Source: Amia ocellicauda (lineage: Eukaryota; Chordata; Actinopteri; Amiiformes; Amiidae). Taken from it: DNA of 64,000 nucleotides. Location: assembly GCF_036373705.1 (NCBI RefSeq), contig NC_089863.1, positions 24,911,917 to 24,975,916 of the forward strand, in the 5' to 3' direction. This document shows, in pieces, positions 37,294 to 46,578 of the stretch (the first letter of the stretch is position 1; each line of letters opens with the position of its first letter). The position numbers were made by a program, and so were the translations under genes. The notes under the pieces are model-generated. The model saw only the letters and a list, made by a program, of their open reading frames with translations. It was not told the origin of the DNA and made no database searches.

Positions 37294-40200
37294 TCAGTCT
37301 GCTTCCAACAATGTAACTGTCTTATGGATGGGCCTCTCCAAATGAACAGGTTTAGAGATGCGCTTTCCTCTTCCATCCAGAGTTGAATCGCCGATAAGCA
37401 ACTTGAGCCTTCTCACTCTTCCGTCCTTTCCTGGGTACACTTCAATAACCTTTGCTAACTTCCACTGGTTTCGTGGTGTAGCATCATCTTGCAAAATGAC
37501 AATATCATTGACCTTAGCGTTTCTGCGGTCTTTGGTCCACTTCTGTCTCTGTTGGAGATTGAGGAGGTATTCCTTTTTCCACCGTGTCCAAAAGTTGTTG
37601 GCTAAGAGTTGAACTCTGCGCCATCTTTTACGGAGGTACAGATCTTCCCTGACGAACTTTCCAGGAGGTGGAGAGATGATCGTGGATTTCATGGTCAGGA
37701 TGTGATTTGGTGTCAAGGGCTCTGGACAGGATGGATCGTTCAGATGATCAGTGGTCAGAGGTCTGCTATTTACAACCGCCATAACTTCATATAGGAACGT
37801 TCGTAGTGAGGAGCAGTCAAGTTGTCTGGCTGACTGTTCTAGAATGGACGTCAAGACACTTCTGATAGTGCGAATTTGTCTTTCCCAGACGCCACCCATA
37901 TGACTTGAAGCTGGGGTGTTCATGATGAACTCACATCTCAGTTCTTTGAGTTCCTCTTGATCCATCTCCTTTAATGCTTGAATGAACTCACGCCTGGCAC
38001 CAACAAAGTTTGTCCCTTGATCACACCTTATTTGCCGTACTATTCCACGAATAGCGATGCATGAACGCAGAGCGTTAATGAAGGCATCTGTGGTCAAGTC
38101 GTCGAGCATTTCAATATGCACTGCTCTGGAACACATGCAGGTAAGTAAGAGTCCATAACGCTTTAACTCTTTTCTTCCTTCCTTGATGTGGAATGGCCCG
38201 AAGCAGTCCATCCCGCAGTAAGTAAATGGAGGGGTTGTTTCCATTCGATCTTCCGGGAGATTTGCCATCCTTTGTTGTTCTGTGCATCTTCTGAACTTCC
38301 TGCACGTTGTGCATTTGTAAATATGGGATGACACTGCCCTGCTGCATCCCAGGATCCATATACCATTGGATCGGATCTCATTTATGGTCATTCCCCGTCC
38401 CTGATGGTGCACTCTCTCGTGATAGTGCTTGACGAGTAATGCCGACACGTGACTGTCTCTAGGGAGAACAGCTGGATGCTTCACATGTGGATGAAGAGCA
38501 GCATGAGTTAAGCGGCCTCCGACTCTGAGGATACCTTGGTCATCCAGGAATGGACCCAACTTGTGTAACTTGTTGGCCTTGTCTTTGATTTGTGAGTTCT
38601 TATGACACTGGATGCCCTGTATTTCTTGAGAGAGGGTTGCTTGTTGGACCATCTTGATTATGCTGAGCTCTGCATCTCTCCTTTCCTCTAAACTGGTGCT
38701 TTCCCAGGACCTTGGCCTGAGGCCTTTCGCTTCCCTTGCACGCCGCTTTAGTCTGGCTATAGCTTTCACCATTCTTGACCAGTCAGAGAACTTTCGTAGA
38801 CAATCTAACAGTGACCTTATTTCCTTTGCCAGGGTGTCATGAGCCTGGGCCTTCTTGATCTCTGGATCACTACTTGCAATCTCTCCCACCTTGACTACTT
38901 CGCTGGTCAGCTCTTTCTGCCAAAGAAAGCTTGGACCCGTGAACCAGTTGGAAGCTACAAGTTGTTTTGCTGCAAGACCTCTTGAGGCATGATCTGCTGG
39001 ATTCTCTTCGGAAGCCACATACCTCCATTGCGCAGACTCCGTACTTTGCTTGATGCGTTCCACACGGTTTGCCACGAACACATGAAATCTCCTGGCCTCG
39101 TTACTGATGTATCCGAGGACAACCTTTGAATCGGTCCAGAAGAATTCCTGTAGGCAATCTATCTCCAGTTCCCTTTTGAGCATGTCACTGGTGCGGACGG
39201 CTACGACTGCTGCTGACAGCTCAAGTCTTGGTATGGTGGTAACCTTAGCAGGGGCTACTCTTGACTTCCCCATTACCAAAGAGCAGTGGACTTCACCTGA
39301 TGCACTGACTGCTCTGAGGTACGAACACTCGCCATAACCTGACACGCTGGCATCAGAGAAATGATGGAGCTCGTAGCTCTGAACCTTAAAGTTTAATGGA
39401 ATGTAGCATCTCTGAATCTTTACACCAGCCAGGTTTTGCAGGTCTTGGAGCCAAAACTCCCACAGGGGTCGAAGATCATCAGGTAAGATGTCATCCCAAC
39501 TGAGCTTGTTATGACACATCTGCTGCAGAATCTGTTTTCCCACCAGGATGAACGGTGCCACAAATCCGAGTGGATCGTATACTGAAGCGACAGTGGATAA
39601 AACTCCTCTTCGGGTAAGTGGATTTTCTTTCACAATCACTCTGAACTGGAACTCGTCAGAAGCCACGCACCACTGTATGCCAAGTGCTCTTTCCACGTGT
39701 AGCTCTCCCAGGGCCATGTCCAGGTCTTGGGCAGCTTTTGCACATTCTTCTTTGGGGATTGAGGCTAGGACTTTCTTGCTGTTGGAAATGAACTTGTGCA
39801 GCCTGAGTTTGCCTTTGTTGCAGAGCTCTCTTGCCTCCTTCACTAACTGAATAGCTTGGCTTTCAGACGCTAAGCTTGACAAGCCGTCATCAACGTAAAA
39901 GTTCTTCTGAATGAACTTGATGGTGGCTTCACTGAAGTGTCCGTGTCCTTCGGCTGCGAGGTGCTTGAGTCCATAGTTAGCGCAGCCAGGTGATGAAGCA
40001 GCGCCAAACAAGTGGACCTTCATCCGGTAGATGGATGGTTTGGCTTCAAGATTTCCATTCTCCCACCACAGGAATCTTAGGTAATCTTGGTCTTCTGCTT
40101 TAACGTGGAACTGGTGGAACATGCGTTCAATGTCACACATGATTGCCACTGGACCTTTCCGGAAACGACACAGAACTCCCACCAAGGTGTTTGTCAGCTC

Positions 40201-43200
40201 TGGACCGGTCAGGAGATGGTCGTTTAAGGATGTCTCTTGAAATCTCGCCGAACAATCGAAGACAACACGTATCTTCCCAGGCTTTTGGGGATGATACACC
40301 CCATGGTGTGGGATGTACCATGCTGGAGCTTTATTGAGGTCTTCTTCTGGGACCCTTTCTGCATCTCCACGTGTTATGATCTCATCCATGAAGGTCTTGT
40401 AGTCTTTGTAGTACTGTTTGTTTCTTTTCAGCTTCCGTTCTAGGCATCTGAGACGGTGGATGGCGCACACCATGTTATCTGGTAAGTTGGGTCTTTCATT
40501 CTTGAATGGCAGTGGCATCTCATAATGACCATTGTCCTTGAGCCTGATGCCTCTTTCCATCTTTGACAGGAATCGGAGATCCTCTTGAGAGATGTGACTG
40601 TCCTCCAAAGACCTTTCGACAAAGTCCGATTCCAGCACCTTGATGACATCTGCAGGTGAGACTACCTCTTTGACTTGAGTTCTACAGACATAGTGAACTT
40701 CGCTTGTGAGGTTTGAAGAGGACTGAAGACCAGGCATCACTTGCCTCACGATGACCTGGTGACTTATTCCAATTTCATCTCCATAGTCAAGACATGGGTT
40801 GCCATAGCCAACTACGCTCCAGCCCAGGTCTGTTCTCTGAGCAAAGGGCTGATTTTCTTTACCAGGCACCACTTGCCTTGGGACAAGAGCTTGAGGACAG
40901 TTGTAGCCGATTAGCAGGCCCACGTCGCAGCTTTGTTGAGGAGCAATCTCGTCTGCGACGTGTTCCAGATGAGGCCATGCCTTTGCAGTCTCTGGTGTGG
41001 GAATATGATCTCTGTTTGCAGGGATGAATTCTCTTGAGTAGGTCACTGGCAGAGGAATTATCTTGTCTGAGTAGAATCCTCTCACTTGTAGTCCAGTCAG
41101 TTTCCGACAGGACACAACTGTGTTTCTTGAAGCCATTGTGGAGAGCTTTAGCTGAACTGGTTCCTTCTTTGTGTGAAGAGTCTTTGCCGTTTCTTCCAGG
41201 ATGAATGTCGTGTCGCTCTGTGTATCGAGGAGTGCATACACAAGAACTTCACGATCTGGCTCACTTGTGACTGACAACCACACTGGAATGACTGTGGATG
41301 TATGAGTGTCTTTAACATTCTGTAAAACTCTGTTGGATGTTGACTCACGTGATGATCTTGCTGCCCTATCTTGTGGCCGCTCTATTTTCCTTTCCCTTGA
41401 CTTGCCACTGTTCCCTGCTCCACTAAGCCGTGTTGACATCCTTTCTTCTTTGGTGCGATTATCATGGAGGCAAGCTGGATGTCTTTTTTCACACATATCG
41501 CAGATCTCTCTGTTTTCACAGTCCTTCGAGCGATGGCCAAACTTCAGACAGCCGAAACACAATTTCTTCTCTTGAACAAACTTGACTCGCTCTGAAATAG
41601 TCTCATCCATAAATTTGCGACACTTGTGTAGACTGTGACCTGCCTTCTCACAGAAGACACAGCTTGTGGTAACAGCTTTCTCGTCTGAGTTGGTTGCCAA
41701 TACCTTTGCTCCATGACCTCTTGTCTTTGAAACCTTGATCTTCTCATTTTCACTTGGTTTTAGAGCGTGGAGGGACGTTATTGGGTTACAGGCGATTTTG
41801 GCTTCACGTGTGAGAAACTTGACGAACTGGCTAAAGCTTGGGAACGTGTGACTTTGTTCTTCCACTTCTATCACCTTCCTATTCCATCTTGAGGTCAGCC
41901 AGTCTGGAAGTTTAGAGAGTATTTTCTGATTTTCGTTGCAGTCGTTGAGTACTTCAAGACCTCTGATCTGAGACATGGCCGCCTCACAGCTGCGAAGGAA
42001 GTCAGCGAGTTCTTGAAGTTCCACACTCCCCTTAGAGTTTATTTTGGGCCACGTATCAAGCTTATCTCTGAAGGCCTTGGCGATAAGGAATGGATTGCCG
42101 TATCTCTCTTCTAGGATGGTCCACGCTGCACAATAAGCTGACTCTGTGCCTAGCAAGAAGTAGCCTTCAATGGCCTTTTTGGCTGGTCCACCCACATACT
42201 TTCGCAGATAGTATATTTTCTCTTCAGCTGGTATGTTTTTCCTGTCAATAAGTGTCTGAAAGGAGACTTTCCAGTCATTAAATCTGAGTGGGTCGCCGTT
42301 GAACGTTGTTGGTTCAGGTACGGGAAGACGACTCGCACTGATGGACTCTGCGAATGCTCTAACAAGAGCTGCAGTATTGTCTTCTTGTTTTGGTTGTGTC
42401 AGAGAGTGAGGTGGGGAGCAATGCTGCAATAGGCTACTTTCATGCTTGACTTCCTCATTCTCCTTCGGAGGGACACATTGATGGAGCAGCCCAAATATTT
42501 CTTCATCTGAGCATTCACTTTGTTCATATACTTGCTGTCTCGCCTTAGCAGCCTCTAGCTTCTTGATTGTCTCCAATCTTTCTAGTTCTCTGCGCTTGGC
42601 TTCCAGCACCCTTTGTCTTTCTGCATTTTCAGCCTCTTGATTAGCTCGTAAATTGGCTGCTTCAGTTTCGAGTCTTTCAAGTTCTTTGATATGACGTTCT
42701 TGCTCTAGCAGTACTTTTAAAGTGGCTTCATTGGCAGCAACTTCAGCAGCAGCATCTCGTCTTGCAGAAGACTGGCTTGAACGGGATGTTATTCTTGAGT
42801 TAGTTTGAGAATGAGCAGACGACTTGGTGCGGTGAGAGTTGACGCTTACTTTGTCTGAGGCTGCAGCTTCAATTACAGGCTCTATTGATTTCACTCTTTG
42901 TTCTTCACCCCCTCTTGTGTCTAGAAGAGCCTTTGCAGTCTGGATGATTGTTCTTGTTACTGCTTCGCAGGTGTCTGCTCTGCGACGTGTGTCTTGGTCG
43001 GGAATGTCAATGTGCCTTAAATCTTCATAAACAACGTTCAGATTATCTGAGGCATTGCTTATCTTAGTAATGTGGTCACGCAGCAGGTTGTTTGAGCATT
43101 GTCCACTCAGCGCTTGTTTGGCATCCTTAGCGATAGCTTTCCACTTCTCGTAGCTCACACTGAAACGGTGTGCAAATCTTCTTACTTGCTGATCGTGCAG

Positions 43201-43377
43201 TTCTTGGCCCTTTTCCGTAAACCTGCGGACCCTTTGGCTTCTATGTGGCTCTTGTGAGGAAGTGTGGTTATCTCCTGTGCCTTCAGCAGCTTGTGGTTGC
43301 ATGTCTGCGCAGTGCTGCTGCGCGTCTTCACCTGCACCCTCTTTGTCACTCTCAAAGAAAAGCTCAAACTCTGACAT
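37294..43377 (-). CDS. BEL/Pao Gag-Pol polyprotein
   Basis: One frame of 2,027 codons. Parts in order: a charged coiled-coil-rich N-terminal region (to ~300), a Gag-like DUF1759 region (~350-510), Cys/His zinc knuckles (~570-640), an aspartic protease region (~700-800), reverse transcriptase (~1000-1250), Pao-type RNase H (~1350-1500), an integrase with zinc-binding and core domains (~1600-1850) and a C-terminal DUF5641 region (~1890-2000). This order and the family-specific DUF1759/DUF5641 parts assign it to BEL/Pao rather than Gypsy or Copia. The frame looks whole. Confidence 0.96.
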   Translation of the reverse strand: MSEFELFFESDKEGAGEDAQQHCADMQPQAAEGTGDNHTSSQEPHRSQRVRRFTEKGQELHDQQVRRFAHRFSVSYEKWKAIAKDAKQALSGQCSNNLLRDHITKISNASDNLNVVYEDLRHIDIPDQDTRRRADTCEAVTRTIIQTAKALLDTRGGEEQRVKSIEPVIEAAASDKVSVNSHRTKSSAHSQTNSRITSRSSQSSARRDAAAEVAANEATLKVLLEQERHIKELERLETEAANLRANQEAENAERQRVLEAKRRELERLETIKKLEAAKARQQVYEQSECSDEEIFGLLHQCVPPKENEEVKHESSLLQHCSPPHSLTQPKQEDNTAALVRAFAESISASRLPVPEPTTFNGDPLRFNDWKVSFQTLIDRKNIPAEEKIYYLRKYVGGPAKKAIEGYFLLGTESAYCAAWTILEERYGNPFLIAKAFRDKLDTWPKINSKGSVELQELADFLRSCEAAMSQIRGLEVLNDCNENQKILSKLPDWLTSRWNRKVIEVEEQSHTFPSFSQFVKFLTREAKIACNPITSLHALKPSENEKIKVSKTRGHGAKVLATNSDEKAVTTSCVFCEKAGHSLHKCRKFMDETISERVKFVQEKKLCFGCLKFGHRSKDCENREICDMCEKRHPACLHDNRTKEERMSTRLSGAGNSGKSRERKIERPQDRAARSSRESTSNRVLQNVKDTHTSTVIPVWLSVTSEPDREVLVYALLDTQSDTTFILEETAKTLHTKKEPVQLKLSTMASRNTVVSCRKLTGLQVRGFYSDKIIPLPVTYSREFIPANRDHIPTPETAKAWPHLEHVADEIAPQQSCDVGLLIGYNCPQALVPRQVVPGKENQPFAQRTDLGWSVVGYGNPCLDYGDEIGISHQVIVRQVMPGLQSSSNLTSEVHYVCRTQVKEVVSPADVIKVLESDFVERSLEDSHISQEDLRFLSKMERGIRLKDNGHYEMPLPFKNERPNLPDNMVCAIHRLRCLERKLKRNKQYYKDYKTFMDEIITRGDAERVPEEDLNKAPAWYIPHHGVYHPQKPGKIRVVFDCSARFQETSLNDHLLTGPELTNTLVGVLCRFRKGPVAIMCDIERMFHQFHVKAEDQDYLRFLWWENGNLEAKPSIYRMKVHLFGAASSPGCANYGLKHLAAEGHGHFSEATIKFIQKNFYVDDGLSSLASESQAIQLVKEARELCNKGKLRLHKFISNSKKVLASIPKEECAKAAQDLDMALGELHVERALGIQWCVASDEFQFRVIVKENPLTRRGVLSTVASVYDPLGFVAPFILVGKQILQQMCHNKLSWDDILPDDLRPLWEFWLQDLQNLAGVKIQRCYIPLNFKVQSYELHHFSDASVSGYGECSYLRAVSASGEVHCSLVMGKSRVAPAKVTTIPRLELSAAVVAVRTSDMLKRELEIDCLQEFFWTDSKVVLGYISNEARRFHVFVANRVERIKQSTESAQWRYVASEENPADHASRGLAAKQLVASNWFTGPSFLWQKELTSEVVKVGEIASSDPEIKKAQAHDTLAKEIRSLLDCLRKFSDWSRMVKAIARLKRRAREAKGLRPRSWESTSLEERRDAELSIIKMVQQATLSQEIQGIQCHKNSQIKDKANKLHKLGPFLDDQGILRVGGRLTHAALHPHVKHPAVLPRDSHVSALLVKHYHERVHHQGRGMTINEIRSNGIWILGCSRAVSSHIYKCTTCRKFRRCTEQQRMANLPEDRMETTPPFTYCGMDCFGPFHIKEGRKELKRYGLLLTCMCSRAVHIEMLDDLTTDAFINALRSCIAIRGIVRQIRCDQGTNFVGARREFIQALKEMDQEELKELRCEFIMNTPASSHMGGVWERQIRTIRSVLTSILEQSARQLDCSSLRTFLYEVMAVVNSRPLTTDHLNDPSCPEPLTPNHILTMKSTIISPPPGKFVREDLYLRKRWRRVQLLANNFWTRWKKEYLLNLQQRQKWTKDRRNAKVNDIVILQDDATPRNQWKLAKVIEVYPGKDGRVRRLKLLIGDSTLDGRGKRISKPVHLERPIHKTVTLLEAD

Positions 43378-44067
43378 TTTGCTTTAGTTTGGTTTAAATC
43401 TAAACTTGTTTTTTAGTTGAGTAAATTACCTTGTTCACAATAATCTAAGTTATGTTTAACTTAGCTTAAGCTCAATTGAGTAGTTGTTTTTAATCTCTGA
43501 TATGTGAATAGTCAGCCTTTAATTACTTGCAGCTACTGACACTACTTTGGAGAAAAATTACTCTCTGCAGCTAAATTAACTTGCTTTTTCCAAAATAAAA
43601 ACTGTACTAACTGTACTCAAAGACTAGTAACACTCACTTTGTGATCTATGGAGCTATGGTCTTCTTGCCTGATAACTTGTTATAGTTATATATGGCCTTA
43701 TTTAAATCTTAAATTACCACAAATGAAATTAAACAAACCAAAAATATTAACTCTTAGTTAAACTTGTACATATACCACATTAAGTAATAACCATTCACTT
43801 TTAAGTCTAAATATGACCAATTCTGCCTTACTCTCGGTACTAATAGTTCTTAATATTCACATCCTACTCATCAGTAGACACAATATCAACACAGTAGCAA
43901 TATCAATCCACTTCAATTTGAGAAAAGGTAAGTAAACAAAACATTAACTAATGGGAAATGCAAAGAAATGTCTCATTCTCTTGCCCAGAACGCTTAATGT
44001 CTCTGAATTACAGCTTAATTTGCGTTATGAAACCTGATTCTTCCGTGGGCGCTGCCTCTTCTCGCGC

Positions 44068-44260
44068 TGTCATGTGCGGATGTCTCGGCCCGACCACGAC
44101 TCGCGCTCTCCGATGCCGTCTGTGAAGGCGCGCGCTGCGATGGAGATGTCTCAGCCCAGCCACGACTCGCGCTCTCCGATGCCGTCTGTGAAGGCGCGCG
44201 CTGCGATGGAGATGTCTCAGCCCAGCCACGACTCGCGCTCTCCGATGCCGTCTTCCTCGC
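44068..44260. repeat. 66-bp GC-rich tandem repeat in the BEL leader
   Basis: About 2.8 units of 66 bp, each with CACGACTCGCGCTCTCCG and CTGCGATGGAGATGTCTC, lie between the 5' LTR and the polyprotein start. They are far richer in CpG than the rest of the element. Confidence 0.9.
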
Positions 44261-44289
44261 CTCCTCATGCGGAGCAGACGAGCTCTCAC

Positions 44290-44830
44290 TGTAGCTCCCT
44301 CCAGTAGTCAACACGAAGCACGAGGTCTTGGTTAAAAAACGGGGTTTTATTTCAACAACATATCATGTCAACCCGTGAGAACTGGGTTGAAAGAGAGAAA
44401 AAAAATAAAAGGAAATTATAAATACAATGCATGTATGTATGTCTTGAATACAGTTTGTGCCGTTATAGTTACACACTAGTTAACACAAGCTATGCACATG
44501 AAATATATCACAGACAACTGGATACAAAAGAAACATACCTCGTAGGCTGCTTCCTACTTAGGAGGGGCTAAATCTCAAAAGCCTTCTTCCTTGTCTTCTT
44601 TACTCGGATAATATACATTTAGATATCTTTATATTCTTAATATTTACTTAGCTCGGAGAGCTCTTGCGATGCTATGTTTTAGCTCTACACTTTAGATGTT
44701 GTGCCCCCTTTAATTACGTGCGGAACACAAGGATGGCGCTAATTAGTTCCGCCTCTACGATATCCTATTAATTTTAGGTAGGAACCAAAAAAATAGTCAC
44801 AAACTTAACTAAAGCTGAGAGGCAGTTACA
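44290..44830 (-). repeat. BEL/Pao 5' LTR
   Basis: 541 bp; differs from the 3' LTR only in the length of one A run as far as I can see by eye. Confidence 0.95.
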
Positions 44831-45249
44831 CTTTATATAAAGCATAACATGCTTACATGAAGTGTAAGAGGAACTGGCTGTCTTGTAATCCGGTCGTTTT
44901 TATTTTACTCCTGGAATTGCAAAGTCTTCTTGCAATTCCTTAGGTGTGTTTTTTTTCCACGAGACCATTTTGTAACTAATTCTGTATCCTCCTCCATGTT
45001 CAAGAACAGGTCGTACAGAAGTAGAAAGTGTCAACACGTGTGGAAAGTCAATGAATGAGTCTACAGCATGCATGTCATGTAAATAGACTACAAACAAATT
45101 GGCAATTTTACTAAAGCTTAATGGAAGACACCATGTTACATGTAGCTTTATTGCTAACCGTGAAAAATAAACGTCATTTCCATAACATTTCCACAAACTT
45201 CAGGAAGGAGTATTTCATTTATGTGTAGAAACGTACGCTTCTTATAAAT

Positions 45250-45980
45250 GTATTAGCAACAGGGAAATGGAAATAAGTAAGCATTCCTTATGTTTTGAAA
45301 CCAGGAAACAAAGAAGAAACAATTCCTTGTTTTCTGAGAACTGAAAACTGAAATAAGTAACCATTCCTTATTTTATGAGATCCAGGAAACAAGGAAGGAA
45401 TAAGTAGCCATTGCTTGTTTCTTCATGAGTCTAGAAACAGAAAAAAATACTTATTTCATTAAAAAAACAGGCAAACTGAAAAAGTAACCAACAACAAAAC
45501 GTAGCAATCAGTAACCATCACTGTATTTGGAAAATTGGGAAACAGAAATAAGGAATAAGTAACCATTTCTTATTTTTTGGGAAACCGTGTTTCAGAAATA
45601 ATAAACTATGTACATGTTCTTTGTTGAAAATCTGAAACCAGGAATAAGTGTCTATTACTTATTTCGTGTAAAACAGGGACAAATATAAAAAATTGTAATC
45701 ATTACTTATTGAAAAAAAATGGAAACAAATGAATGAGAAACCATTACTTATTGATCAAAAGACATCAATCAGACATATAAAACAAGTAAACATTAACAAG
45801 AAATATGTATCCATAATTCATTTATTGAGAAATCTTGAAAAAAATTGAAATATTTAATCATTACTTATTTTGAGAAATCACAAATAAGTAACACGTAAGC
45901 ATTACTTAATTTTTGAAACGTAAGCAATAAGAAATAAGGAATTAGTAACCATTACTAATTTTTTTAATAAATAAGGAATA
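45250..45980. repeat. Degenerate AATAAGTAACCATT repeat inside unit A1
   Basis: Motifs such as AATAAGTAACCATTCCTTA and variants recur about every 50-70 bp, often with the inverted CTTATT half next to AATAAG. Equivalent regions occur in each later unit (starting near 48660, 52075, 55475, 58885 and 62300). It looks like an old minisatellite now embedded in the larger repeat. Confidence 0.65.
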
Positions 45981-46111
45981 AGGAATCAACTTCACGGAGG
46001 TGTCTGATAAGCTGACAATGCGTTGCACCTGGACGTGAGCCTCCGCGTCTGCAGCCTACAGCAAAAAAAGTGAGCTGCACTGCCGAGACTGGCACACAAA
46101 CGCCTGGAGAC

Positions 46112-46184
46112 TGGAGAATGCGGGCATCAATCCCGCTACCTCTCACATGCTAAGCGAGCGCTCTACCACCTGAGCTAATTCCCC
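46112..46184 (-). tRNA. tRNA-Ala (AGC), unit A1
   Basis: A 73-nt cloverleaf with GGGGAATT acceptor strand, A box TAGCTCAGGTGG, anticodon loop TTAGCAT and discriminator A. The T stem pairs perfectly (GCGGG with CCCGC), but the T loop reads ATTGATG where the vertebrate gene has ATCGATG, losing the conserved C56. A run of seven T lies about 50 nt downstream on the minus strand. Confidence 0.88.
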
Positions 46185-46505
46185 TGCCCTCAGATGTAAA
46201 GCCCACTTCTTCAGTCTTTACATGGAACGTCGAGAGTAAGTTCGTTCCTGTGCTTCAGGCAAGCTTGCATCCAACTGTGGACAACTTACTTTCCACTGTG
46301 ACAGCCACTATGCCACAATACAAAAAGGATTGTCAGGAGCAAAACTTTCAAACTGACAGAAAACTTCAAGGCCTGTCGTGTGACTTGATTTACATGAGCT
46401 ACAGAAACGTTCTTGAACATATGTATATAACTAAGGATTCATTGAGGTCGGCGTAGCGCATTCGCCTTTCTGAAACATGAAGGGCCAGGGCTCTCTCTTG
46501 TTGAC

Positions 46506-46578
46506 GACTGCGTGGCCTAATGAATAAGGCGTCTGACTTCGGATCAGAAGATTGAGGGTTCGAGTCCCTTCGTGGTTG
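46506..46578 (+). tRNA. tRNA-Arg (TCG), unit A1, altered
   Basis: Anticodon loop CTTCGGA and B box GGTTCGAGTCCC are intact. The D loop reads TGAATAAGG instead of TGGATAAGG, removing one of the two conserved guanines, and the acceptor stem carries extra G-T pairs (GACTGCG with CGTGGTT). TTTT follows within 6 nt, a fitting Pol III terminator. It may be a weak or dead copy. Confidence 0.82.

Larger units (their letters stand above)
36598..44830 (-). mobile_element. BEL/Pao LTR retrotransposon, looks whole and young
   Basis: An 8.2-kb element on the minus strand with LTRs at both ends, a leader with GC-rich repeats, one long polyprotein frame and a purine-rich stretch beside the 3' LTR. A 5-bp duplication CTTTA (36593-36597 and 44831-44835) flanks it, as expected for BEL/Pao. 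The two LTRs are almost identical, so insertion is very recent. It interrupts a unit of the tRNA array. Confidence 0.96.

Noticed and set aside
37358-42365. Many short plus- and minus-strand frames within the BEL element
   Set aside because: They are shadows of the single long polyprotein frame.
45964-46146. 60-codon minus-strand frame over tRNA-Ala
   Set aside because: It overlaps the tRNA gene and repeats only because the unit repeats.
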